DNA of 8,357 bases from Acidocella sp. Lineage in GTDB: Bacteria > Pseudomonadota > Alphaproteobacteria > Acetobacterales > Acetobacteraceae. Made by a program: the position numbers and the translations under genes. Below the pieces are notes generated by a model. That model worked only from the letters and a program-made list of their open reading frames with translations, searched no databases and was not told the DNA's origin. Below are positions 1-6,223 of this stretch, one piece after another. The stretch lies in the NCBI GenBank assembly GCA_028687415.1, contig JAQUAC010000028.1, forward strand, positions 1 to 8,357, given 5' to 3'. Positions within the stretch are counted from its first letter, which is position 1. Every line of letters begins with the position of its first letter.

Positions 1-516
1 GATGAAGGCACAGCCCGCCGCAAGCGCCGCCGAAATCTTGCGGACAGCCTGGCTCATCGGGAAGTTCCACGGCGTGAAGCCCGCGACCACGCCAACCGGC
101 TCGCGCAGCGAGAGCTGGTACACCCCCGGCGCGCGGTTGGGGATGACGCGGCCATAGGCGCGGCGGCCTTCCTCGGCGAACCAATCGACCACATCGGCGG
201 AACCGAGAATCTCGGTCTTCGCCTCGGCCAGCGGCTTGCCCTGCTCCTGGGTCATCAGCTTGGCGATGGCGTCGGCCCGCTCGCGGATGATGTCGGCGGT
301 CTTGCGCAGCAGCTTGCTGCGGTCATAGGCCGTCATCTTGCGCCACACGGCGAAGCCCTTCGCCGCGTGCTCCAGCGCCTCATCGAGATCTTGCGTGCTC
401 GCATGCGCGAGCTTGCCGATCACTTCCTCCGTCGCCGGGTTAACGACGTCCAGCGTCCGTCCACCCGTGGCCTGGCGCCATTTGCCGCCAATATGCAGCA
501 GCACATCCTGATACAT
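1..516 (-). CDS. gabD: NAD(P)-dependent succinate-semialdehyde dehydrogenase-like aldehyde dehydrogenase (N-terminal 172 residues, cut by window edge)
   Basis: This is the N-terminal part of an aldehyde dehydrogenase. Family enzymes oxidise a semialdehyde to a carboxylate with NAD(P)+ in the cytoplasm. The start ATG (514-516) follows GGAG (525-528) by 8 nt. Visible landmarks are VVNPATEE near residues 24-31, the EQGKPL block at 91-96, and PWNFP at 149-153, whose Asn151 is the oxyanion-hole asparagine of the family. The catalytic Cys and Glu lie beyond the edge. The PWNFP form fits GabD-type succinate-semialdehyde dehydrogenases better than MmsA-type malonate-semialdehyde dehydrogenases, which carry a different sequence there. 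It lies downstream of the omega-transaminase on the same strand, 96 nt away across a terminator-like hairpin, so it probably oxidises that enzyme's product. The family is certain; the exact substrate and the gabD symbol are inferred from resemblance and context. Confidence 0.88.
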   Translation of the reverse strand, partial: MYQDVLLHIGGKWRQATGGRTLDVVNPATEEVIGKLAHASTQDLDEALEHAAKGFAVWRKMTAYDRSKLLRKTADIIRERADAIAKLMTQEQGKPLAEAKTEILGSADVVDWFAEEGRRAYGRVIPNRAPGVYQLSLREPVGVVAGFTPWNFPMSQAVRKISAALAAGCAFI

Positions 517-539
517 TTTTTATTCTCCGTTCAAAGAAA

Positions 540-573
540 CATGCGTCCGGCTCCGTGGGGAGCCAAACGCATG
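540..573 (-). terminator. Intercistronic hairpin with U-rich tail (partial terminator or attenuator)
   Basis: Read on the minus strand, CATGCGT pairs with ACGCATG (7 bp). After a 2x2 internal loop (TT opposite GG), GGCTCC pairs with GGAGCC (6 bp) around a CCAC loop. TTTCTTTGA follows directly, giving the layout of an intrinsic terminator. It lies 39 nt after the transaminase stop codon and only about 11 nt before the Shine-Dalgarno of the dehydrogenase gene, so no room remains for a separate promoter behind it. It most likely reduces read-through or protects the upstream mRNA end rather than ending the operon. Confidence 0.6.
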
Positions 574-612
574 CATTGGGTCTCAGTTATTTAGCGCTTT
601 TTGGAGCGGTTT

Positions 613-1935
613 TCAGCTCTCGGCAATCAGCTTACGCATGATCTCGATCATCTGGCCGAGTTGGTCCGGTGTCGCCACGTAAGGCGGCGCCAGCACGATG
701 GAATCGCCAGCCGCGCGCAGCACCAGCCCTTCTTCAAAGCCTCGGCACAGAATCTTGAAGCCGCGCTCGCCGGGCTTGCCTTTCGGCGCCAGCTCCACCG
801 CGCCAAGCAGGCCGTGGCCGCGCGTGTCGATAACGTCCGGCATGCCCTTGAAGCTGGCGATCTGCTCCAGGAAGGTCGGGGCCAGCGCCCTCGCCTGCCC
901 GAACGTATCTTCCTCACGGTAGATCTTCAGCGTGGCGAGACCGGCGGCGCAGGCCACCGGATGCGCCGAGTAGGTGTAGCCATGATAGAACTCCACCGTG
1001 TTGGGCGGGGCCGAATCAAGAATCGTCTGCTGAATGTCCTCGCGCACGGCGATGGCAGCCATGGGGATGGAGCCATTGGTCAGCGCCTTGGCCATGGTCA
1101 TGATGTCGGGCGTCACATCAAAGGTCTGCGCCGCGAAAGCCTGGCCGGTGCGGCCGAAGCCGGTGATGACCTCGTCAAAGATCAGCAGAATGCCGTGCTT
1201 GGTGCAGATCTCGCGCAGGCGCTTCAGGTAGCCCTTGGGCGGCACCAAAATGCCGGTGGAACCCGCGATGGGCTCAACAATGCAGGCGGCGATGGTGTCA
1301 GCGCCGTGCAGGTTGACGAAGCGCTCCAGATCGTCGGCGAGATCAGCACCATGCGTGCCTTCGCCCATCTCGAACAGGTTTTCCTTAATCAGCGTGTGGC
1401 GCAGATGCGACACGCCGGGCAGGCCGACGCCAAACGCCTTGCGGTTATTCACCATGCCGCCGACAGACCAGCCGCCAAAATTCACGCCATGATAGCCGCG
1501 CTCACGGCCGATGAAGCGCGTGCGCTGCCCCTCGCCCCGGGCGCGGTGATATTGCAGCGCCACTTTCAGCGCGCTCTCCACGGCCTCGGAGCCAGAGCCT
1601 GAAAACATGATGCGGTTGAGGCCGGGCGGGGTCAGTTCCGCCACCTCGGCGGCGAGCTTGAACGCCGCCGGAACGCCGTATTGGAAGGGCGGCGCGTAAT
1701 CCAGCTCTTCCATCTGCTTGGTCACGGCCTCGCGGATTTCACGCCTGCCATGACCCAGCGGAATGCAGTACAGGCCGGAGGAACCATCCAGCAGTTTTTC
1801 GCCGCGTGTCGTATAATAATAGACACCTTCCGCGCGAGCGATAAGGCGAGGCTGTTCAAGAAATTGGCGGTTTGCGGTAAAAGGCATCCACTGGTGAACA
1901 AACGGGTCGTTACTCGGGCGTGTAGCTGCGCTCAT
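613..1935 (-). CDS. Class III omega-amino acid--pyruvate (beta-alanine/GABA-type) aminotransferase
   Basis: This is a complete 440-residue PLP-dependent class III aminotransferase. It would move the terminal amino group of an omega-amino acid (beta-alanine, GABA, putrescine or a related amine) to pyruvate, giving a semialdehyde and alanine. The WMPF..NR block at 16-23, typical of omega-amino acid:pyruvate transaminases, is present. So are GSGSEA at 113-118 (PLP phosphate contact), the YHG at 148-150, Asp254 in FDEV (pyridine nitrogen) and Lys283 in MAKALTNG (Schiff base). The length matches the roughly 440-450 of the family. The ATG at 1933-1935 follows AAGGAGT (1942-1948), which supports the start. 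It is the first gene of a minus-strand unit whose next gene is a semialdehyde dehydrogenase. The fold and family are secure. The amino donor cannot be settled from sequence: GABA fits the SSADH-like partner, while beta-alanine fits the closest family name. Confidence 0.93.
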   Translation of the reverse strand: MSAATRPSNDPFVHQWMPFTANRQFLEQPRLIARAEGVYYYTTRGEKLLDGSSGLYCIPLGHGRREIREAVTKQMEELDYAPPFQYGVPAAFKLAAEVAELTPPGLNRIMFSGSGSEAVESALKVALQYHRARGEGQRTRFIGRERGYHGVNFGGWSVGGMVNNRKAFGVGLPGVSHLRHTLIKENLFEMGEGTHGADLADDLERFVNLHGADTIAACIVEPIAGSTGILVPPKGYLKRLREICTKHGILLIFDEVITGFGRTGQAFAAQTFDVTPDIMTMAKALTNGSIPMAAIAVREDIQQTILDSAPPNTVEFYHGYTYSAHPVACAAGLATLKIYREEDTFGQARALAPTFLEQIASFKGMPDVIDTRGHGLLGAVELAPKGKPGERGFKILCRGFEEGLVLRAAGDSIVLAPPYVATPDQLGQMIEIMRKLIAES

Positions 1936-2081
1936 AGGGTCACTCCTTCAGACCCCATCAGTTTACTATTTTAAACACCAATATCCAGCTTTTTCTTTTC
2001 CCCGCCGCCACGATTGTGCCGCGTGCCGGCCACATCTTCGCTTTCCTCAACTTTTCTACACCAAGTGTTTGCCAAGCAACG

Positions 2082-2087
2082 ATTATA
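2082..2087 (-). promoter_or_regulatory. Likely -10 element (TATAAT) of the transaminase operon
   Basis: A perfect TATAAT reads on the minus strand, about 147 nt upstream of the transaminase ATG. No good -35 hexamer lies 16-18 bp upstream of it (the bases there resemble GAGCCT), so an activator may be needed. The adjoining TACC-GTTT-GGTA palindrome and the CCAAG direct repeat just downstream are candidate regulator sites. Support comes from consensus match and position only. Confidence 0.45.
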
Positions 2088-2091
2088 CCGT

Positions 2092-2121
2092 TTGGTAACC
2101 GGAAAGGCTCTGGTGTTATAT
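2092..2121 (+). promoter_or_regulatory. Possible plus-strand promoter of the FIST-like/DUF952 operon
   Basis: TTGGTA (2092-2097) and TTATAT (2116-2121) are separated by 18 bp and face the plus-strand operon that starts at 2234. The -35 candidate overlaps the small palindrome beside the minus-strand -10, so the two promoters would lie back to back and compete. The match is moderate and other AT-rich hexamers nearby could serve instead. Confidence 0.3.
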
Positions 2122-2233
2122 ATTGGATATGAAATGAATTGGCGGCGTGATCTCATGAATGCACTGTTGGTAATGCTCACACTCCGAATCCCCTTTACCC
2201 AGCGCCCCTCCCCATACGCGGAAGCCTCATAGA

Positions 2234-3274
2234 GTGAAGCAGACAGGTCTGGGCACAGCCCGGCACGGTCTCGGTAGCGTCCGCGAAGTCTCACGCATGA
2301 TCACTGCTGGCCGGGTTCTACTCCTGGCCGGAGAGGAGGAGTTGCTCGCGCAACTGCCCCCAGGGCGCTGGATCGGCGGTACCACGGCGCAGTTCCTCAC
2401 TCCGCAAGGCAATGTTCCCGCCCGCGGCCTGCTGATGTTCACGGACATCACCAGCCTGGCTTTGCATACCGAGCAGCGGCATCTGGATGCCGCATCCCTG
2501 CACCGCATCGCCCGGCACTACCCGCAGAACGGTTTCGCCGTGCTCATCGTGCCCGGTTTCAGCGCGATTCTGCTCCGCCTCGCCAGTGAGATTCTGGACT
2601 ACCAAGGCATATACGACATACCGCTCACCGGCTGGGTCAGCGCCGTGGATCTAGACGAAATCGGCCAACGCACGCCCAAAACCTTCGCCGGCACGCCGTA
2701 TGCGCGGGACGACCGCGCGGCGGTGATGTATGTCACCCTGCCGGAAACCGCCTTCGCTGAATTGCACGTCATCAATCTTTTCACCCCTGGCGACGGGCCG
2801 GAAATCCGCGTGCCCGCGCAGGGGTTTCACATTTCTGGGGACTGCCTGATCGATGGCCATCCACATAATTTGGCACGCTATATAGAGACACAAAACATCG
2901 ACCCAAGCCTGCCGCTGATCGCGGACCAGGAGGGCGCGCTGCTTAACGTCTCCATCCTGAAGAATGACCCGCTGGACGGCACCGTCTCGGTGTTCGCCCC
3001 GGTCAACCCAAGCCTCACCTACCGCTTCGCCGAGGCCGTGCTGAACTACCAGGAAGAATTCACCCACGCTGCCGGCGAACTTGGCCCGGTGGAGGAAGTG
3101 GTGTTCTCCTCGGTCTGCGTGCTGAACCTTCAATATGCGGCACTGGCGGAGAAGCATGGGCTGAGCCTCTCCGCTCCCGTATCCTTTGGCGAAATCGCCT
3201 ATACGGTGCTTAACCAGACGCTGACCTGCCTGAGCATCAACCAGTTCGGCGGGATGGAGGAGTTCAACGAATGA
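2234..3274 (+). CDS. Uncharacterised 346-residue protein, probable FIST-like sensory/ligand-binding protein
   Basis: The product has no signal peptide or membrane segment and is probably cytoplasmic. An N-terminal WIGGTTAQF block (46-54) follows a hydrophobic GRVLLLAGEEELL stretch (26-38). The C-terminus has a Cys-containing strand (Cys295) and then FGEI at 318-321 and LNQTLT at 326-331. A late GE(I) followed by an N-Q-T strand is how FIST_C domains commonly end. FIST domains are proposed ligand-sensing modules in bacterial signalling, possibly for amino acids. The whole protein also recalls a family of uncharacterised 'WIGGT' proteins that I believe carries a DUF name. The start chosen is GTG at 2234, with a weak GGAAG about 9 nt upstream. 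The ATG at 2297 has no Shine-Dalgarno and would cut into the conserved N-terminus. The last codon overlaps the DUF952 start (ATGA), so the two are co-translated. That it is a real gene is near certain; the FIST link is tentative. Confidence 0.85.
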   Translation: MKQTGLGTARHGLGSVREVSRMITAGRVLLLAGEEELLAQLPPGRWIGGTTAQFLTPQGNVPARGLLMFTDITSLALHTEQRHLDAASLHRIARHYPQNGFAVLIVPGFSAILLRLASEILDYQGIYDIPLTGWVSAVDLDEIGQRTPKTFAGTPYARDDRAAVMYVTLPETAFAELHVINLFTPGDGPEIRVPAQGFHISGDCLIDGHPHNLARYIETQNIDPSLPLIADQEGALLNVSILKNDPLDGTVSVFAPVNPSLTYRFAEAVLNYQEEFTHAAGELGPVEEVVFSSVCVLNLQYAALAEKHGLSLSAPVSFGEIAYTVLNQTLTCLSINQFGGMEEFNE

Positions 3275-3606
3275 GACCCGCGATTGGCTACAAAATCCTC
3301 ACGGCGGCGCAGTTCACGGTGCTGCGCGCGGGCAATTTCACCGGCGCGCCGGTGGATATGGCGGATGGCTACATCCACCTCTCCACCGCCGGGCAACTGG
3401 CTGAGACAGTGCGCAAACATTTCACCGGGCAGACAGATCTGGTCGTTGCGGCGGTGGACCTCGCCACGCTGGGGAATGCGGTGAAATGGGAAATCTCGCG
3501 CGGCGGGGCTGAATTTCCGCATTTATACGGCACGCTCACCATGGCGCATGTCACGGCATACGGGCCGGTGGTGTGGGCGGGGGATGAGATCGTCTTGCCC
3601 ACCTGA
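3271..3606 (+). CDS. DUF952 family protein
   Basis: This small 111-residue cytoplasmic protein covers the whole DUF952 family pattern. YK at 7-8 opens the first strand, and DGYIHLSTAGQ at 32-42 is the family signature. KWE at 72-74, SRGG at 76-79 and FPHLYG at 82-87 follow. The conserved His, Ser, Thr, Glu and Arg residues suggest an enzymatic or ligand-binding pocket, but I know of no established function. A strong GGAGGAG (3256-3262) lies 8 nt before the ATG. The ATG overlaps the stop of the upstream FIST-like gene by 4 nt (ATGA), which indicates translational coupling. Its TGA lies only 3 bp from the end of the convergent oxyR gene, and I see no intrinsic terminator in the gap. Confidence 0.9.
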   Translation: MRPAIGYKILTAAQFTVLRAGNFTGAPVDMADGYIHLSTAGQLAETVRKHFTGQTDLVVAAVDLATLGNAVKWEISRGGAEFPHLYGTLTMAHVTAYGPVVWAGDEIVLPT

Positions 3607-3609
3607 ACT

Positions 3610-4509
3610 CTACCCGCAAGCCTGCGCAATCAGCGGCCCGAGCGCACGGTACTCAGCACCGCGCGGGCTGCCCGGCCGCCACGCCAGGGAGATCGTGCGC
3701 CAGCCCCCAGCCCCTTCCAGCCGACGCAGCACCACCCCCGTGCCCTCCGTCAGCCCGGCATTCACCGCCAGACGCGGCACCAGCGTAACACCCAGCCCGC
3801 CCGCCACCATCTGGATGAGCGTGTACAGTGAGGTAGCGGCAAATCTCTGCTCCCGCCCCATCGTCCCGCCACAAACGGAGAGCACCTGATCGCGCAGGCA
3901 ATGCCCATCCTCCAGCAGCAGGAACTGCTCCGCCGCCAGCGCCGCCGCGGCTATACTCTCCCGGGCCGCCAAAGGGTGCCCAGGCGGCAGCGCCACCAGG
4001 AACTCATCCTGCGCCAGGGCGAAGGTCTCAGCCCCGCCACAGGCACAGGGCTCGGCCAGTAGCAGCACGTCCAGCATCCCGTCATCCAGCTGGTCCAGCA
4101 ACCGCTCCGTCTGATCCTCACGCAGGAACAGTTTCAGCGCCGGATACCCCTGGCGCAGCGCTGGCATCAGCCTGGGCAGCAGAAACGGCCCGATGGTGGG
4201 GATGATCCCCAGCCTGAGCGGGCCGGACATCGGGGCGCGCGCGGCATCCGCCGTCTCAGCCACCGCCGCCAGCGCCGTCAGCGCCGCCCGTGCCTTGCCC
4301 ACCAGCTCCAGCCCCAGCGGCGTGAACACCGCGTGCTTGGCAGCGGAACGGTCCAGTATCTGCGCGTCCAGCCCCCGCTCCAGCGCCAGAATGCCTGCGG
4401 AGAGCGTGGATTGCGAGACCGCGCAGGCCGAAGCCGCGCGCCCGAAATGTCCGCTCTCCGCCAGCATCACCAGGTAGCGGAGCTGCTGCGGTGTGGGTAG
4501 ATACGCCAG
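3610..4509 (-). CDS. oxyR: OxyR-type LysR-family peroxide-sensing transcriptional regulator
   Basis: This LysR-type regulator has an N-terminal winged helix-turn-helix (GHFGRAA and VSQSTLS, about residues 20-36) and a C-terminal sensor domain. The diagnostic block LEDGHCLRDQVLSVC holds Cys204 and Cys213, nine apart, matching the peroxide-sensing Cys199/Cys208 pair of E. coli OxyR. It should form a disulfide on oxidation and activate peroxide-defence genes. The frame has no ATG, GTG or TTG early enough for an intact first helix. The first such codon (GTG, 4468-4470) would remove LPTPQQLRYL. The best start is CTG at 4507-4509, giving MAYLPTPQQ and 299 residues, close to the usual length. That CTG lies one base after the ahpF TAA, so translation is probably coupled to ahpF and oxyR is cotranscribed with ahpCF. 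The identity is firm; the CTG start is inferred. Confidence 0.9.
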   Translation of the reverse strand: MAYLPTPQQLRYLVMLAESGHFGRAASACAVSQSTLSAGILALERGLDAQILDRSAAKHAVFTPLGLELVGKARAALTALAAVAETADAARAPMSGPLRLGIIPTIGPFLLPRLMPALRQGYPALKLFLREDQTERLLDQLDDGMLDVLLLAEPCACGGAETFALAQDEFLVALPPGHPLAARESIAAAALAAEQFLLLEDGHCLRDQVLSVCGGTMGREQRFAATSLYTLIQMVAGGLGVTLVPRLAVNAGLTEGTGVVLRRLEGAGGWRTISLAWRPGSPRGAEYRALGPLIAQACG

Positions 4510-4510
4510 C

Positions 4511-6097
4511 TTACGCCACCGCTTCCGCCGTCACCGGGGCAGGCGCCTGGCGGATGAGATAGTCGAAGGCCGACAGCGCCGCCTTCGCCCCCTCGCCCGC
4601 CGCGATGATGATCTGCTTGTACGGCACCGTCGTCGCGTCACCGGCGGCGAACACGCCGGGCAGCGAGGTCTCGCAGCGCGCATCCACCTCAATCTCCCCG
4701 CGCGGGGTAAGGTTCAGCGTGCCCTTCAGCCACTCGCTATTCGGCACCAGCCCGATCTGCACGAAAATACCATCCAGCTCCAGCAGATGCGCGGCACCGC
4801 TCACGCGATCCTCGTAGCTCAGGCCCGTGACTTTCTCGCCATCGCCATGCACCTCGGTGCTCTTGGCGGAGACGATGATGTCCGCGTTCGGCAGGCTCTT
4901 CAGCTTGGCCTGCAGCACCGCATCGGCGCGCAGTTGGTTGTCGAACTCGATGAGCGTGACATGGCCGACGATGCCCGCGAGGTCGATGGCCGCTTCCACA
5001 CCCGAATTGCCGCCGCCGATCACCGCCACGCGCTTGCCCTTGAACAGAGGGCCGTCGCAATGCGGGCAATAGGCCACGCCCTTGTTGCGGTACTCGGCCT
5101 CGCCCGGCACGTTCATGTGGCGCCAGCGGGCACCGGGGGAGAGCACCAGCGTCTTCGCCCGCAGCACCCCGCCACTGGCAAGCTCCACCTCGAACAGCCC
5201 GCCCTTCTGCGTGGGGGGCACGATGGCGGTGGCGGTCTGCGCCTTGATGATATCCACACCGTATTCGCGGGTATGCGCCTCAAGCGCCGCCGCCAGTTTC
5301 GGGCCTTCAGTGTGCTGCACGGAGATGAAATTCTCGATCCCCACCGTATCCAGCACCTGCCCGCCGAAGCGGTCCGCCACCACGCCGGTGCGGATGCCCT
5401 TGCGCGCCGCGTACACCGCCGCCGCCGCGCCCGCCGGGCCAGCGCCGACGATCAGCACATCGAACGCCTCCTTGGCGGAGAGCCGCTCGGCATCGCGCGC
5501 CGCCGCACCAGTATCAACCTTGGCGAGGATCTGCTCGATATCCATCCGCCCCTGGCCGAACTCCACGCCATTCAGCAGCACGGTTGGCACGGCCATCACC
5601 TTATTGGCCTCAACTTCCGCCTGGAAGGTGGCGCCATCGACGGCAACATGCGTGATGTGCGGGTTCAGGATCGCCATCAGGTTCAACGCCTGCACCACGT
5701 CCGGGCAGTTCTGGCAGGATTGCGAGAAATACGTCACGAAATGATAGTCGCCAGGCAGCGCCTTTATCTGTTCGATCACCTCCGGCTCCACCTTGGGCGG
5801 GTAACCGCCGGTTTGCAGCAGAGCCAGCACCAGCGAGGTGAATTCATGCCCCATCGGCAGCCCGGCGAAGCGCACGCCATGGTCAGCACCAGCACGGCGG
5901 ATTTCAAAAGAGGGCTTGCGCGTATCCTGGCCATCGAAGCGTAGCGCGATCTTGTCGCTCTGCGCGGCGATATCCTCCAATAGCCCACGCATTTCCTGCG
6001 AGGTGGCGCTGTCATCCAGCGTCGCCACCAGCTCCAGCGGCGCGGTAACGCGGGCGAGGTAGGCCTTCAACTGGCCCTTCAGGCTGTCGTCCAACAT
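4511..6097 (-). CDS. ahpF: Alkyl hydroperoxide reductase subunit F (NADH:peroxiredoxin reductase)
   Basis: AhpF is a cytoplasmic FAD enzyme that passes electrons from NADH to oxidised AhpC. The 528-residue product has the full family layout. The N-terminal double-thioredoxin-fold domain carries CQNC (Cys128, Cys131), equivalent to Cys129/Cys132 of E. coli AhpF. The thioredoxin-reductase-like part has GAGPAG (218-223) for FAD, the redox motif CPHC (Cys344, Cys347; E. coli Cys345/Cys348), GGGNSG (361-366) for NADH and GDA (486-488) near the C-terminus. The start MLDDSLK (ATG 6095-6097) is chosen because GGAG (6103-6106) lies 5 nt upstream and the family begins this way. An in-frame TTG seven codons earlier is discarded. 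It lies 126 nt behind ahpC on the same strand, with oxyR starting right after its stop. Confidence 0.97.
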   Translation of the reverse strand: MLDDSLKGQLKAYLARVTAPLELVATLDDSATSQEMRGLLEDIAAQSDKIALRFDGQDTRKPSFEIRRAGADHGVRFAGLPMGHEFTSLVLALLQTGGYPPKVEPEVIEQIKALPGDYHFVTYFSQSCQNCPDVVQALNLMAILNPHITHVAVDGATFQAEVEANKVMAVPTVLLNGVEFGQGRMDIEQILAKVDTGAAARDAERLSAKEAFDVLIVGAGPAGAAAAVYAARKGIRTGVVADRFGGQVLDTVGIENFISVQHTEGPKLAAALEAHTREYGVDIIKAQTATAIVPPTQKGGLFEVELASGGVLRAKTLVLSPGARWRHMNVPGEAEYRNKGVAYCPHCDGPLFKGKRVAVIGGGNSGVEAAIDLAGIVGHVTLIEFDNQLRADAVLQAKLKSLPNADIIVSAKSTEVHGDGEKVTGLSYEDRVSGAAHLLELDGIFVQIGLVPNSEWLKGTLNLTPRGEIEVDARCETSLPGVFAAGDATTVPYKQIIIAAGEGAKAALSAFDYLIRQAPAPVTAEAVA

Positions 6098-6102
6098 AGC
6101 GG

Positions 6103-6106
6103 CTCC
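6103..6106 (-). promoter_or_regulatory. Shine-Dalgarno that fixes the ahpF start
   Basis: GGAG on the minus strand lies 5 nt before ATG 6095-6097. It sits inside the reading frame that would be opened by the upstream TTG, so it argues for the shorter 528-residue AhpF. Confidence 0.75.
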
Positions 6107-6188
6107 ATATTTTTTCAAAAATGCAGCGCGGCCTGCCAGGGAAGATACACGAGGCCAGGGGGCGCTTGAAAATCAGTCTAGGGGTTCC

Positions 6189-6208
6189 CCCGCCGGTTTC
6201 CCGGCGGG
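6189..6208 (-). other. GNRA-loop hairpin between ahpC and ahpF
   Basis: Read in the direction of transcription, CCCGCCGG and CCGGCGGG form a perfect 8-bp GC stem closed by GAAA, a stable GNRA tetraloop. It begins 15 nt after the ahpC stop codon. No T tract follows (GGAACCCC comes next), so it is not a standard intrinsic terminator. It more likely shields the ahpC 3' end from exonucleases or marks a processing site, raising AhpC over AhpF. The stem is plain in the sequence; the role is inferred. Confidence 0.6.
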
Positions 6209-6223
6209 AGATTTGCAAAAGTC

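Larger units (their letters stand above)
1936..2233. promoter_or_regulatory. Divergent control region between the transaminase operon and the FIST-like/DUF952 operon
   Basis: This 298-bp gap separates two divergently transcribed units and holds no credible gene. Short reading frames inside it overlap each other in both directions and resemble nothing. The middle part (about 2040-2165) is AT-richer than the flanking genes. It contains a minus-strand TATAAT (2082-2087) and the small palindrome TACC-GTTT-GGTA (2086-2097). A direct repeat CCAAG occurs at 2061-2065 and 2072-2076, 11 bp apart. On the plus strand, TTGGTA (2092-2097) lies 18 bp from TTATAT (2116-2121). The minus-strand leader would be about 140 nt long. 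The regulator is not encoded in the window. Confidence 0.55.

Noticed and set aside
601..1602. Long plus-strand open frame (333 codons) opposite the transaminase gene
   Set aside because: The opposite strand carries a full PLP aminotransferase; the antisense translation is rich in Arg, His and Gln with no recognisable domain, as usual for mirror frames in high-GC DNA.
2014..2232. Possible small plus-strand gene (72 codons) just before the FIST-like gene
   Set aside because: No ribosome binding site seen, composition unlike a protein, and it spans the candidate promoters of both operons.
1971..2294. Possible small gene (107 codons, minus strand) in the divergent control region
   Set aside because: It overlaps the start of the plus-strand gene, contains the TATAAT promoter element and shows no protein-like features.
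3604..3612. Bidirectional terminator between the convergent DUF952 and oxyR genes
   Set aside because: Only 3 bp separate the stop codons and I found no stem with a T tract at this junction; transcripts probably overlap or end by a Rho-type mechanism.
4493..5944. Long plus-strand open frame (483 codons) opposite ahpF
   Set aside because: ahpF is complete with all motifs; the antisense frame shows only low-complexity His/Arg-rich composition and no domain.
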